A stretch of 64,000 nucleotides of DNA from Pythium myriotylum (GCA_023091665.1 JALJCQ010000001.1:2356001-2420000), one strand, 5' to 3'; numbered from the stretch's first letter, positions 1 to 9,477 are shown. Program-made: numbers and translations. The notes: generated by a model from the sequence alone, not told the origin.

Positions 1-481
1 CAGGACCGAAAAATTCGCTTGTTCGACATGCGCTCAGGTGTGGATGTGGTCAATTTCAGATACGTGTCGGTATGGATGCTGACAAATTCACGTGTAGGCG
101 AATGTGTTGCAAGCGTTGTCGCTCATCAGGAAGCTGTTTCGTCACTTTCGATCGACTCTGGTGGTTTGTACTTCGCCTCTGGAGGTGAGCGAACTCGATG
201 ATGCTGCCGAATTGGACGAAAGACCAACAAGTTCTTGTTCTTAACCAGGCCACGAGGGATCTATGAGAATTTGGTCTGTTGCTGAACGACAATGTGTCTT
301 CGAACAGCAGGTTTGGCATGATGCGAATTTTCTACTTGAATCGTGCAATTCGATTCACTATCTTTCCATGCAGGTCCATCGCCCGAAGTGGTCCGAGGCA
401 GTCCACTCTGTCGCATACCATCCGTCGCGCAATTTCGTGGCGACGGGCGGTGCTGATGGTGTTGTCAAAATCTTCCAATGA
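1..481 (+). CDS. Striatin-family WD40 protein, C-terminal part
   Basis: This is the 3' end of a gene that starts before the window. Joining 1-37, 98-184, 249-310 and 374-481 (introns 38-97, 185-248 and 311-373, all GT...AG) gives about 97 residues that form the last WD40 blades. Visible are KIRLFDMRSGECVASVVAHQ, an ASGGHEG...RIW blade and a last blade reading SVAYHPSRNFVATGGADGV before the stop. The order and wording follow the C terminus of striatin, the scaffold of the STRIPAK phosphatase-kinase complex. In that family this propeller binds other STRIPAK components. The N-terminal caveolin-binding and coiled-coil parts lie outside the window, so another WD40 protein is not fully excluded. 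Confidence 0.72.
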
Positions 482-697
482 AGAATCAGTTTTAGAGGGG
501 AATCAGCCAGACAAATTGTATCGTAGTAGGATGAGTTTAGAAGAAACAACGGATCGGCAAATGCGAAGTACTTCCACAAGTTGGAACTTCAGCGGTACCG
601 CGAGAGGCACTCTCAGCAGTATCAGCATTGGTTCCATATATTAGGAGAGATGGCAAAGCTGCATTCGCACAACGCTCACTAGCAGAGTACTGGCTGC

Positions 698-1322
698 TTA
701 GATCACACCAATGCGGTTGGCAACGTCAAGCGCATCGTAGTCAGGCGTCAGGCGCACGTAGGCCTTCTTCTGGCCATCAGGTCTACAGACAAAAACAACG
801 TGTGAGTTTCCGTTGATGGATTCATATAGAGCCGAGCATGAAGAAACAGGGGGCAATGGGCATCCAGCAAGAGACATCCGCTTGTGTCCCAATCGGGACT
901 GCAGAGCTCTATACGCCGGTATTGCCCCCTGGGAAGAAGTATCGTCACAAAAGGGTGTACCTGATGAGGGTGTTAACCTGGGCAGCCTTGATGTCGTAGA
1001 GCTGCTTGATGGCATCCTTGATCTGGCGCTTGTTAGCGAGCAGATCCACGAGAAAGACGAGGGTGTTGTGGTCCTCAATCTTCTTCATGGCCGACTCCGT
1101 GGTGAGCGGGGCCTTGATGATGCGGTACTTGTCGAGCTTGTTGCGCGACGGAGCCGACTTGCGGGCGTACTTGGGGGCACGCGCAAGCTGGAGCGTCTTC
1201 GGCTTGTAGAAGTGCACCTTGGTGCGGATCTTCACGGCCTTGCCGTGCGAGCCCTTGAGCACCTTCTTGGCGACAGAGGCGGCGTTCTTGCCAGCGGCGG
1301 TCTTCGGGGTGGTCTTCGCCAT
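698..1322 (-). CDS. RPL23A: 60S ribosomal protein uL23 (L23a/L25)
   Basis: Two exons on the minus strand, 1322-961 and 782-698, join across an intron at 960-783 (GTACAC...TGTAG) to give 148 residues. The first exon alone would end in a spurious YTLL tail. The splice restores the family C terminus [20 protein letters not shown] and ends in DVANRIGVI. The N terminus is Lys/Ala-rich, as usual for eukaryotic uL23. The protein sits at the peptide exit tunnel of the large subunit and is a docking site for nascent-chain factors such as SRP. At 178 nt the intron is longer than most in this window, which is common for ribosomal protein genes. The gene converges on the striatin gene. Confidence 0.93.
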
Positions 1323-1667
1323 CTTAACTCTTTCTCTCGTGGATGAAAAGTGGGGCCATCCGTGTTCACACCACGCAGATCCAATGGTTGGTGCTCACAC
1401 TGGACTTTATTTTAGCCAGTCCTGTGTTTGCAGATTATATCCAATGAACACGTGCCAACCTTCCGATTATAATATTAAAAAATAATTTCCATATCCCTTC
1501 CCGACAAAATATTATTCAACTTAGTAACTACACTGTATTTGTGACAATGAAGCGTCAATTGGTAGAAAATATGCCAGTCGGGTGTCAACGTCAACGTCAG
1601 AACCTCAACAATCACACGGAATGGAGCCACAGGTGCCGTCAAGCAGGTGGGGAATCAAGAGCGGACC
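1323..1667. other. Divergent intergenic region between uL23 and FSH1 copy 1
   Basis: This 345-bp region should carry the promoters of uL23 (leftward) and the first FSH1 gene (rightward). An inverted CCAAT box (ATTGG) lies at 1558-1562. A short upstream ATG at 1621 opens a 16-codon frame whose TGA overlaps the FSH1 start codon (ATGA at 1668-1671). No further gene is visible. Confidence 0.5.
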
Positions 1668-2435
1668 ATGACGAGCAAGAAGCTGCGCGTGCTGTGCCTC
1701 CACGGCCACCGCACGAACGCCAAGGTGATGGAGAATCAGACCAAGGGTCTGCGCGCGGCATTTGGTGACGATGCCGAGTTCATCTTTCTCAACGCACCAA
1801 GCGTTGCACGAGGCGAGATTGACCCAGTCATCGAACACCACCATGGCGAGGACGCACCGTTCTACGAGTGGTGGGCGGTGCGCCCCGCTGAGGAACACGA
1901 CGACCAACCAGTTGATGAAACCGTTTGGACGCTTGTCCATGAACACTTTACCGAATCGATCGAATATATGGATCGCAAGCTCGAAGAGCTTGGTCCTGTC
2001 GACGTAGTCCTCGGGTTCTCTCAGGGCGCGGTCCTCTTGACAATACTCTCAATGAGGTACCTTCGGCTCAAGAACCAACGTATGTGGAAGTTGTGCATGT
2101 GTGTGGGTGGAGTCCACGTCCGAGCAGTGAACCACCAACATCTATTTCAGACGCCAAGCGGCAGAGACTTACTGGTACCTTTCCCATCAATCCACCTAAT
2201 CGGTGAACAAGACCCTATGCACGACGAAAGCGCGAGTCTTTCTGAGATGTACGATAACTACCCGACCGTGTACCCAGCTTCGCCCCTGAAAAAGCTTGTG
2301 CTCTATCACGATGGCGGCCACAAGTTCCCTTCTGCCAAGAAACACAAGAAGCTGTACGAGGATATCGTACGCATCATCAAAGAACATTGCCGTTTATGCG
2401 AGAATTCTCCCCAACTCGCTGCTGCGAAACTGTAG
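1668..2435 (+). CDS. FSH1/OVCA2-family serine hydrolase, array copy 1 (subfamily A), PTS1-like end AKL
   Basis: An intronless gene of 255 residues with an alpha/beta-hydrolase fold of the FSH1 (family of serine hydrolases, OVCA2/Fsh1) type. It starts with the family signature LRVLCLHGHRTNAKVM. The nucleophile elbow GFSQGA places the catalytic Ser at about residue 118. The acid follows in IHLIGEQDP and the histidine in HDGGHKFPS. It ends in AKL, a match to the peroxisomal PTS1 consensus (S/A/C)(K/R/H)(L/M). A CxxC pair (HCRLC) precedes the tail. ATG 1668 is chosen because it lies just before the conserved domain and the frame has no earlier ATG. FSH1 proteins are carboxyl-ester or thioester hydrolases; the substrate is unknown. 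I infer peroxisomal location from the tail alone. Confidence 0.88.
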   Translation: MTSKKLRVLCLHGHRTNAKVMENQTKGLRAAFGDDAEFIFLNAPSVARGEIDPVIEHHHGEDAPFYEWWAVRPAEEHDDQPVDETVWTLVHEHFTESIEYMDRKLEELGPVDVVLGFSQGAVLLTILSMRYLRLKNQRMWKLCMCVGGVHVRAVNHQHLFQTPSGRDLLVPFPSIHLIGEQDPMHDESASLSEMYDNYPTVYPASPLKKLVLYHDGGHKFPSAKKHKKLYEDIVRIIKEHCRLCENSPQLAAAKL

Positions 2436-2594
2436 CTTGAATCAAGTGCGCAATCAATCTCATTGATTGCTCGGCATTCCTCTCTAAATTTGATGATCGT
2501 GAGCATCGTAGCATCATTGGCGTCCTTTATGTACTACGTTGACCGCAATAATGAATGTTGGCAGCATTTACGTGCAACAGATAGAGGATGCATT

Positions 2595-2610
2595 TCTCAT
2601 TTTCCAACCA
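2595..2610 (+). promoter_or_regulatory. Oomycete initiator-like element before FSH1 copy 2
   Basis: The sequence CTCATTTTCCAACCA fits the oomycete initiator core TCATTYYNCAW and lies about 55 nt upstream of the ATG at 2652. Transcription starting here supports 2652 as the start and excludes the longer in-frame reading from 2463 or 2493. Confidence 0.6.
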
Positions 2611-2651
2611 CTCGCAACCACTACGTGTGCCTCAGCCCAACTCCACACGCG

Positions 2652-3458
2652 ATGAACAAACCCCTGAAACAGCTTCACCAAAGCTCTGAAGCCCCTCCTT
2701 TGGCAGTACAAAAGAAGTTGCGTGTGCTGTGTTTGCACGGTACGCGAACAAACGCCATGGTCATGATCAATCAGACGAAAGGCCTCCGCGCCGCGCTAGG
2801 CGATCAAGCAGAGTTCGTCTTTGTGAATGCACCGCTCTTGGCTTCTGGGCCAACCGACCCCATCATCGAACAACACCACGCACAAGACAAACCGTTCTAT
2901 GAGTGGTGGTACTGTACTGTCACGGACGGTCTTAACAAACCTACATGGAATTGGATTCTACATCATCATGAAGATACCCTCGAGTTTCTGCATCGCGAGC
3001 TGACTAAGCACGGCCCGTTCGATATTTTTCTCGGCTTCTCTCAAGGCGCAGCTGTGGCCACAGTTCTAGCGATGCTTTATCTGCAAAAGCACACGCGCCG
3101 GCTGTGTAAACTGTGTGTTTGTGTTGGCGGTGTCCACATCCGCGGCATCCAGCTACGCCATCTCTTTGAAACGCCAGGAGGACGGTCTTTGAAAGTGCCA
3201 ATCCCGTCCATCCACGTCATCGGACGCTCAGATCCTCTCTTCGAGCACAGTCTGAGCTTGGCAAACTTGTACGATGATCACTGTGCTGCGTTTCCTCAAT
3301 CGCCGTTCCGTAAGCTCGTCATGTTCCATGATGGAGGCCACAAGTTTCCCTCTCCGAACAAGCACCAAGACCTCTATGCAGCGCTTGCACAGACAATCAC
3401 CGAGCACTGTCGCGCATGTGGCCAAGAAGACAAGGCCACCACTAAAGCTCGTTTATGA
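2652..3458 (+). CDS. FSH1/OVCA2-family serine hydrolase, array copy 2 (subfamily A), PTS1-like end ARL
   Basis: An intronless gene of 268 residues. About 20 residues precede the conserved domain, which opens with KLRVLCLHGTRTNAMVM. Ser130 sits in GFSQGA, the acid in IGRSDP and the His in HDGGHKFPS. The tail carries HCRAC (CxxC) and ends in ARL, a PTS1-type tripeptide. The open frame extends upstream to an ATG at 2493 that would add a hydrophobic stretch, but the initiator at 2595 makes that unlikely. The spacing from copy 1 is 216 bp. A CCAAT box in reverse (ATTGG) lies at 2516-2520. The protein has the PFYEWW motif typical of subfamily A and is probably the same kind of esterase or thioesterase as copy 1. 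Confidence 0.87.
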   Translation: MNKPLKQLHQSSEAPPLAVQKKLRVLCLHGTRTNAMVMINQTKGLRAALGDQAEFVFVNAPLLASGPTDPIIEQHHAQDKPFYEWWYCTVTDGLNKPTWNWILHHHEDTLEFLHRELTKHGPFDIFLGFSQGAAVATVLAMLYLQKHTRRLCKLCVCVGGVHIRGIQLRHLFETPGGRSLKVPIPSIHVIGRSDPLFEHSLSLANLYDDHCAAFPQSPFRKLVMFHDGGHKFPSPNKHQDLYAALAQTITEHCRACGQEDKATTKARL

Positions 3459-3524
3459 AAAGACGTTTCGCATTGTTCGTCTGCTGCAGGATTAAATTAA
3501 GCCGTTTTTGGGAAAGGCGACGAG

Positions 3525-3532
3525 TGACGTCA
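3525..3532. promoter_or_regulatory. Perfect CRE-type palindrome TGACGTCA
   Basis: The 8-bp palindrome TGACGTCA is the consensus for CREB/ATF-type bZIP factors. It lies 87 bp before the start of FSH1 copy 3. A related half-site, TGACGTGG, lies before copy 5 at 5816-5823 and ACGTCA lies before copy 6 near 6941. Function is inferred from motif identity only. Confidence 0.4.
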
Positions 3533-3611
3533 GCACTTCAGTTTTACTTGTAGCATGATTGGGTGAATTCTCACAATTATCCACTGAAATGCATTTCATC
3601 CAATTGGTGGC

Positions 3612-4616
3612 ATGTTCACGTCAAACGTCACCGCAGCAAGTGGTGTGGTCTTCGAGGGACCGCCAGAGCCGTCCGCGGCGGAGCGTTTCTCAGTATTGCT
3701 TTCGCGCACAAGTCCACACAGTCCCAGCACTAGACGCTCCAGCCCCATGAGCTCGCCTTCAGTTCCAGTACGAGTTGTTCCGACTAACAAGGCCTCACAG
3801 CTATTCGAAGACAGTCGCCGCCAGAACAAACAGCCAGAGCATCCCAGCCGAAAAATCCGTGTGCTGTGCCTCCACGGGCAGCGCACAAACTCGAAGGTTA
3901 TGATCAACCAAATGAAGGGACTACGCGCCGCCATGGGAGAGGATTCCGCCGAGTTCATCTTCGTCGACGCCCCGTTCCTTGCGGACGGACCGACTGACCC
4001 TGTCATCGAACGAGTTCACGGAAAAGATGCTCCCTTTTATGAGTGGTGGTACAGTAAAGCTGCTGAAAATGTGGCGGAGAATGAGACCAACTGGACGTGG
4101 TCACTTGATAACTATGATGATGCGATCGCTTTCATGCTTGGCAAGCTGAACGAGATTGGTCCAGTCGACGTCGTCGTAGGATTCTCGCAAGGCAGTACGT
4201 TTCTCACGGCTCTCTCGACACTAATTCTGCAAACCAAGAACGAGCTTCCGTGGAAGCTCTGTGTCTGCTTTGCTGGTGTGGCCGTCGGTGGGATTGAGTT
4301 CCGTGACCGGATGGAGACTCCTGACGGCCGCCCGATTCTTGTACCATTTCCATCCATCCATGTCATCGGTCGCTCTGATCCGATTTGCCACAAGAGTATC
4401 CGCCTAGCAGATCAATTCGACAACCACCCCACAATGTTTCCGATGTCACCGCTCAAGAAGACGGTCTTGTTTCACGACGAAGGGCACCGATTCCCATCGC
4501 CACACAAGCACGCAGAACTATACAAGGAGCTTGCGAGGCAGATTCATGACCATTGTCGAGCCTGTGAGGATCACGAGGGCTCGTCACAGATCTACCATGC
4601 TCTAGCGAGGTTGTAG
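3612..4616 (+). CDS. FSH1/OVCA2-family serine hydrolase, array copy 3 (subfamily A) with long N-terminal extension, PTS1-like end ARL
   Basis: An intronless gene of 334 residues, the longest in the array. The extra length is an N-terminal Ser/Thr/Pro-rich segment of about 80 residues before KIRVLCLHGQRTNSKVM. An alternative start is Met46 (3747). Ser192 lies in GFSQGS, where Ala of the other copies is Ser. The acid is in IGRSDP, and the His box is HDEGHRFPS instead of HDGGHKFPS. The tail contains HCRAC and ends in ARL, a PTS1-type tripeptide. CCAAT boxes in both orientations occur at 3558-3562 and 3600-3604. The long N terminus is low-complexity and could be regulatory, a second targeting signal or partly untranslated. 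Nothing suggests the enzyme is inactive. Confidence 0.86.
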   Translation: MFTSNVTAASGVVFEGPPEPSAAERFSVLLSRTSPHSPSTRRSSPMSSPSVPVRVVPTNKASQLFEDSRRQNKQPEHPSRKIRVLCLHGQRTNSKVMINQMKGLRAAMGEDSAEFIFVDAPFLADGPTDPVIERVHGKDAPFYEWWYSKAAENVAENETNWTWSLDNYDDAIAFMLGKLNEIGPVDVVVGFSQGSTFLTALSTLILQTKNELPWKLCVCFAGVAVGGIEFRDRMETPDGRPILVPFPSIHVIGRSDPICHKSIRLADQFDNHPTMFPMSPLKKTVLFHDEGHRFPSPHKHAELYKELARQIHDHCRACEDHEGSSQIYHALARL

Positions 4617-4816
4617 CTCAGTCGTTCAACCAGCGAAATTTACAGTTACCCACAACATGCTTGAATTTTTGTCCAATTACACTCGCTCCTGTCGGGGAGC
4701 AATCCTGAGCGTTTGATGACGAGAGGGGACAACTCTTCCTCGTCCGGGATGCCCCAGTCGAGGTTGTTCAGTTCCGGCGGCGCTTACGTAGACAGGATCC
4801 TCGAACCAGCCTAGCC

Positions 4817-5581
4817 ATGGCCCCCCAGCGACGCCTCCGGGTACTCTGTCTGCATGGCTACCGCACGAATGCTGCCGTCATGAAGAGTCAGACCGCGGGA
4901 CTGCGCGCAGCGCTCGGAGACAGCGCCGAATTCATCTTTCTGAACGGCCCCATCGAAGCGAGGGGCCCTTCGGACGATACCATCGAGCGACTTCACGCCC
5001 AGGACAAGCCTTTCTATGAGTGGACACAAGCGCGCAAGGTCAACGCCGACGACCCTGAGTACTCGTCTGATGAGAAGCAATGGACGTGGAAGTGGGACGG
5101 CATTGAGAACTCTGTCACGTACATCGACGCCAAGCTTCGCGAGATCGGCCCCGTGGACATAATCCTGGGCTTTTCGCAAGGTGCAATATTTCTCTCATAC
5201 TTGTCCATGCTTTATCTGCACCGGAAGGAAGATCCTCGCCGCTGGTGGAAGCTGTGCATCTGCGTGGGGGGACCAGCAGTGCGCATCACCACTGCACGCA
5301 GTCTATTCGAGACACCAGAGGGCCGGCCAATTCGAGTTCCATTTCCATCCATTCATATCATTGGGAAGAAAGATATCTTCTACAAGGACGGACTGCGTCT
5401 CGTTGCCCAGTACGATGACTATCCAACGACGGGATCTCGGGCACTCTCGAAGAGGGTGCTCATCCACGATGGTGGGCACAAGTTCCCGTCCGCAGAGAAG
5501 AACCCGGGGCTCTACGAAGAGGTGGCGAGGCTTATCCACGCCCACTTCGAGGAGATTGAAGGAACACGTTCTCGCCTGTAG
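4817..5581 (+). CDS. FSH1/OVCA2-family serine hydrolase, array copy 4 (subfamily B), PTS1-like end SRL
   Basis: An intronless gene of 254 residues starting six residues before RLRVLCLHGYRTNAAVM. It is the first member of subfamily B: PFYEWTQARK replaces PFYEWW, and a DEKQWTWK insert follows. Ser120 lies in GFSQGA. The acid is in IIGKKDIF, where the usual Pro after Asp is Ile. The His is in HDGGHKFPS. The subfamily A CxxC pair is absent. The protein ends in SRL, a strong PTS1-type tripeptide. A CCAAT box lies at 4673-4677. It most resembles copy 7, which suggests those two descend from one duplication separated by later events. Confidence 0.88.
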   Translation: MAPQRRLRVLCLHGYRTNAAVMKSQTAGLRAALGDSAEFIFLNGPIEARGPSDDTIERLHAQDKPFYEWTQARKVNADDPEYSSDEKQWTWKWDGIENSVTYIDAKLREIGPVDIILGFSQGAIFLSYLSMLYLHRKEDPRRWWKLCICVGGPAVRITTARSLFETPEGRPIRVPFPSIHIIGKKDIFYKDGLRLVAQYDDYPTTGSRALSKRVLIHDGGHKFPSAEKNPGLYEEVARLIHAHFEEIEGTRSRL

Positions 5582-5795
5582 GTGGAGTGGCAATTGTTCT
5601 GGCAGTGAGTTGCTTCGACACAACTCCCAACCACATTGTATACAGAATATAATAATGCTACATCTCAATACTCTCGTTGCTCGTCAACAAGACCGAACCA
5701 TCGCAAACGGCATGCCTGGAAGGAAACTGGGTGAGCAAATGCTCTGAGGAGCTGGCGACAAGCGGCTGGCGAGCAATCACGGCACAGTTGCTTAC

Positions 5796-5835
5796 CCAAT
5801 GTGTGATTGGACAAATGACGTGGTCAGTGTCCAAT
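5796..5835. promoter_or_regulatory. Cluster of three CCAAT boxes with a CRE/G-box-like half site
   Basis: Upstream of FSH1 copy 5, CCAAT occurs at 5796-5800 and 5831-5835 and in reverse (ATTGG) at 5806-5810, with TGACGTGG at 5816-5823 between them. CCAAT boxes suggest NF-Y binding. The cluster lies about 110-150 bp before the start codon. Confidence 0.4.
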
Positions 5836-5898
5836 CGCGTCATCGCCTCGTTCACTTGAAGAAGAGACCGTCGACGTGAACAGGATTTGAGTCGGACG

Positions 5899-5914
5899 CC
5901 TCATTCTCCCACAG
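5899..5914 (+). promoter_or_regulatory. Oomycete initiator-like element before FSH1 copy 5
   Basis: CCTCATTCTCCCAC matches the oomycete initiator TCATTYYNCA with one mismatch. It lies about 43 nt before the ATG at 5944 and supports that start. Confidence 0.5.
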
Positions 5915-5943
5915 ACCACGCACTCGCGACCTTGCGTATCGCC

Positions 5944-6771
5944 ATGGCTGCCGTTCTCCAGCACTCTCCACCACCAGCGATGCCGTCGCAAGTGCCCGTG
6001 TCTATCGCGGCCCCAGCCAAGAAAATCCGCGTGCTCTGTCTCCACGGCCACCGCACGAACGCGAAGGTCATGATCAACCAGACCAAGGGTCTCCGTGCGG
6101 CACTTCGTGAACGCGCGGAGTTCATCTACGTGGATGCACCGCACCTCGCGCGCGGCCCCACCGAAGCGGTCGTCGAGAAGCACCACGGCAAGGACGCGCC
6201 TTTCTTTGAGTGGTGGGACAACCGCCCTGCAGACATTGGTGATGAAGTTGGAACGCCCTGGAGGTGGGTGCTCGAACACCACGAAGAGACACTTGAGTAC
6301 ATGGCGCGGAAGCTTGAAGAACTCGGCTCGTTCGACATCGTCGTCGGGTTTTCACAAGGCGCCGTGTTGCTGTCGACGCTCTCCATGCTGTACTTGCAGA
6401 AATACAACAAGCGTCTGTGGAAATTGTGCGTCTGCGTGGGCGGTGTCCATGTTCGTGCAGTCCAGTTTCGCCATTTATTCGAGACGCCTGATCGACGGCC
6501 GCTGCTAGTACCGTTCCCGTCGATTCACATTATTGGGAAGACTGATCCATTGTACGAGTCAAGTGTGTTGCTTTCGGAAATGTATGATCCGCACTGCGCC
6601 GCATTCCCGTCCTCACCACTTCGTAAAATGGTAGTTTTCCACGACGGCGGCCACAAGTTTCCATCCGCCAACAAGTACAAGGAGCTCTATGATGAGCTCG
6701 CGCACATTATTCTCGATCACTGCAGTGCCTGTGACCAGGGAAGCGCCACCACCTCGCTCTCGAGACTGTAG
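5944..6771 (+). CDS. FSH1/OVCA2-family serine hydrolase, array copy 5 (subfamily A), PTS1-like end SRL
   Basis: An intronless gene of 275 residues. A Pro/Ala-rich leader of about 28 residues precedes KIRVLCLHGHRTNAKVM. Ser137 lies in GFSQGA, the acid in IIGKTDP and the His in HDGGHKFPS. The CxxC pair is present as HCSAC. The protein ends in SRL, a PTS1-type tripeptide. Codon use is GC-rich at the start, like copies 1 and 4. ATG 5944 is the first in the frame and sits 43 nt after an initiator-like element. It groups with copies 1-3 by the FEWW and GGVHVR motifs, although copy 4 of the other subfamily lies between them. Confidence 0.88.
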   Translation: MAAVLQHSPPPAMPSQVPVSIAAPAKKIRVLCLHGHRTNAKVMINQTKGLRAALRERAEFIYVDAPHLARGPTEAVVEKHHGKDAPFFEWWDNRPADIGDEVGTPWRWVLEHHEETLEYMARKLEELGSFDIVVGFSQGAVLLSTLSMLYLQKYNKRLWKLCVCVGGVHVRAVQFRHLFETPDRRPLLVPFPSIHIIGKTDPLYESSVLLSEMYDPHCAAFPSSPLRKMVVFHDGGHKFPSANKYKELYDELAHIILDHCSACDQGSATTSLSRL

Positions 6772-7041
6772 TGGTTTTTTGTGAGAGAAGGATAGATAGT
6801 ATGCACGTATAAACTTCACATACATGGCTCTTCTCAGCGCTCTGATCGCTACGTTCTTCAGCTACTATCCTATCAACGGATGCAACACAAAGTGTGCTGT
6901 AGGACTGTAGTTGAAGTGGCACAAGCTGCCCGTCATCACCACGTCAGAACTCATTTCGTCCAATCAACGGAACACCAAGATTACGACCCACGTCAAGATC
7001 AGTCTTGTGAGAACAATCCACTGAGGTCGTTGACCCGAAGA

Positions 7042-7057
7042 GCTCATTTCCCAACTC
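7042..7057 (+). promoter_or_regulatory. Oomycete initiator element before FSH1 copy 6
   Basis: GCTCATTTCCCAACTC matches the first twelve positions of the Phytophthora 16-nt core promoter GCTCATTYYNCAWTTT. It lies 44 nt before the ATG at 7086. This is the best initiator match noticed in the window and supports both the start codon and the oomycete assignment. Confidence 0.68.
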
Positions 7058-7085
7058 GCAGACACCGCCACACTTGCCCCTAACG

Positions 7086-7856
7086 ATGACTTCTCCCTCT
7101 CGCCGTCTCCGCGTGCTCTGTCTTCATGGTATGGGCACGAACGCAGCTGTGATGAAGGATCAGACCAAGGCTCTCCGCGAGGCGCTCGGGAACGACGCTG
7201 AGTTCATCTTCCTTGAGGGGAAGTTCGAAGCACGCTGGCGCTCGGACGAGGCAATTGAACGCCGCTACGCCCACACGAAGCCGTTTCTCGAGTGGGTGTA
7301 TGCAAGCAAACTGAAGCCGAGCGATGCGGCGTACTCGCCCGACGAGAAGCATTGGAGCTGGACGTATAAACGCCTCGACGAGTGTCTCGAGCACATTCAT
7401 GCCAAGCTTCACGAGATCGGGCCGGTTGATGTGGCCGTGGGATTTTCGCAAGGAGCAATTGTTATGACGCATCTCTCCATGTTGTACTCCCAGCGCCACG
7501 CAAATCCAACTCGATGGTGGAAGTTGTGCGTCTGCGTCGGTGGTGGTGCCGTTCGAGGCATCCAACTGCGTTCGCTATTTGAAACCCCAAGTGGTGGGCG
7601 CATCCGTGTACCAGTTCCTTCCATACATATCATTGGAAAGTCAGACCCGATCTACCAGGATAGCTTGGAGCTTGTGGAGCAGTACGATGACTTTCCCCCC
7701 ACTGCCTCTCAGGCGTTAACGAAGCGCGTCTTCTACCATGACGCTGGACACAGATTCCCGTCGGCAAAGGACCAGAATTTGTACCAGGAGGTGGCGCGAC
7801 TCGTTCGAGCGCATTGCGAAAAGGAAGAAGCAGCATCCACAGTTTCTCGTCTCTAG
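7086..7856 (+). CDS. FSH1/OVCA2-family serine hydrolase, array copy 6 (subfamily B), PTS1-like end SRL
   Basis: An intronless gene of 256 residues. The signature is RLRVLCLHGMGTNAAVM, where the Arg of HGxRTNA is Gly. The PFYEW motif has become PFLEW, and DEKHWSW replaces DEKQWTW. These changes make it the most diverged subfamily B copy. Ser121 lies in GFSQGA, the acid in IIGKSDP and the His in HDAGHRFPS. The end is SRL, a PTS1-type tripeptide. CCAAT lies at 6960-6964. Changed residues near the oxyanion loop could mean altered substrate preference. The catalytic triad itself looks complete. Confidence 0.87.
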   Translation: MTSPSRRLRVLCLHGMGTNAAVMKDQTKALREALGNDAEFIFLEGKFEARWRSDEAIERRYAHTKPFLEWVYASKLKPSDAAYSPDEKHWSWTYKRLDECLEHIHAKLHEIGPVDVAVGFSQGAIVMTHLSMLYSQRHANPTRWWKLCVCVGGGAVRGIQLRSLFETPSGGRIRVPVPSIHIIGKSDPIYQDSLELVEQYDDFPPTASQALTKRVFYHDAGHRFPSAKDQNLYQEVARLVRAHCEKEEAASTVSRL

Positions 7857-8425
7857 ATGAACTACAGCAACAGGAACCCACAGTAGTCGTCTTTAAACGG
7901 CAAGCTGAAAGGCTGATGTTAACTGCGCTTGTGTTGTTTGCGCCAGCTCACAATGCGCGAGTTTTTCGTCAAAAGACAGCACGAACCATCACACGCAGAC
8001 TCGCTGGCAACCGTCCATGTGTGATGATTCGCCGTTGCCTATGACTCCCTCTTCACCCTGACACACCACTGCAACCCCTTCTCATTCGAAGAACGTTGAG
8101 TCGACATTTGCGAGCTCAACTTCAAGATTCGTAGGACGCATCGCAAACAATCAAGTCAGACGAGCAATGTGAACGGTTGGATTGATGTGACTTCAATGTA
8201 ACTAGTAACCCCGTTCAGTTCGTAACGAACTTAAAGACAGTATTAGTGATCATGACATGTCCTCCGTACGTTCTTGCATGTGTTGGCGAGTGATTGCAAA
8301 GGAATCGTATGCACACCAGTATACACGACAACTGGGATTTTCAGTATCACATGGCATCCTGAGTTGAAGTGCATCGATCACCTAGTTTTCGGATCTCGCC
8401 ACATGCCTGCTATGCTCATAGGCCC

Positions 8426-8576
8426 TTATCGCGCTACGTTTGGTTTGGTTTGGAAGTGAAATCTATTGAGATCAACTGTGTGATTCCTAATAGCTACATG
8501 CAGTACGTGCGAAATCTACGGTTGCTCAACGCGGTGGGGAGGAAGTCCACCACGGAAGTAGTTTATCGCGCTACGT
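8426..8576. repeat. Pair of 14-bp direct repeats TTATCGCGCTACGT
   Basis: The 14-mer TTATCGCGCTACGT occurs at 8426-8439 and again at 8563-8576. In the second copy it is flanked to give GTTTA...TAAAC, a small inverted repeat. No gene adjoins it. The meaning is unknown. Confidence 0.5.
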
Positions 8577-9434
8577 AAACTCGAAATTTGTGGTGCTCAC
8601 CTGTCGTGAGAATGCTTGAAGTTTCGCTCTAAGAAGTCTGAGTGGCGGCGTGGGCCTTAGTAACCTTTGATCTTACCGTATGGAAGAGGAGGACAAAGAG
8701 GCCCCTTCCGCGTGGAGCACCCGATCTTGGGCGTCCTTCTTCTATTAACCACGACAGCCCATGATATCAATTGTATTGGTTGCTTGTGAGCGACCCGTTC
8801 GTTGATGCCGGAACCCACTTTAAGCTTCAATACGAAGTCTCAGACAGGCCTCAACTTTAGCTCGCAACACAGGCGAATTGCTCATTTGCGCTTCTCTCGT
8901 CGGTACATAGCAGCCCTACAGAGCTCAATTGAGTCCGCTTCTCCTGTCGTTCACAACCGACAGCCCCACTCAATGCCTCGCCCTTGGTGGCAGCCTGATT
9001 GCCAGCACTGTCTCTATCATGATTGGTTGCTGTGGTTTGATGCCTCTCACGGCGATGCTGTGGTCGGGCGACGCCCTTCGACATCGATCTCTCCCTAGTG
9101 TCTTTCGTGTGCAAGAGAAGAATCGCATTCAATTAGATATTGTAAGACACAACACCCGCATACTCACCTCGACGTGTAAACGGAGCGGCTCCGTGGCGTG
9201 GGCTGGGATGGGATGGGACCCAGGTGCTCGCTTCGCTGCCTGTCATCTAGCCGTGTATACGACAATCACGCACTACAGCCCAACTTGACTTGGAGAGCAT
9301 CTCTCTCTCTATCTCGTTCTCACGCACCCAGATATGTCAAGTTGTCGTATCAAGCCATTGGGATTGACCTGCTTTTCGTTGCTGTGCTCAGGTCTGGAGG
9401 ACAGGAACCAAAGAGAAGCACTGTTCCCACGTCC

Positions 9435-9443
9435 TGAGAGAGA

Positions 9444-9476
<33 letters not shown>

Positions 9477-9477
9477 G
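9435..9477. repeat. GA/CT dinucleotide microsatellite
   Basis: A nearly pure (AG)n tract of about 43 bp with one interrupting G. Open frames across it on the minus strand, rich in Ser and Leu, are artefacts of the repeat. Confidence 0.9.

Noticed and set aside
2463..2651. N-terminal extension of FSH1 copy 2 with a hydrophobic stretch, possibly a signal anchor
   Set aside because: An oomycete initiator at 2595-2610 lies inside it and the other copies lack it, so it is more likely promoter and leader than coding.
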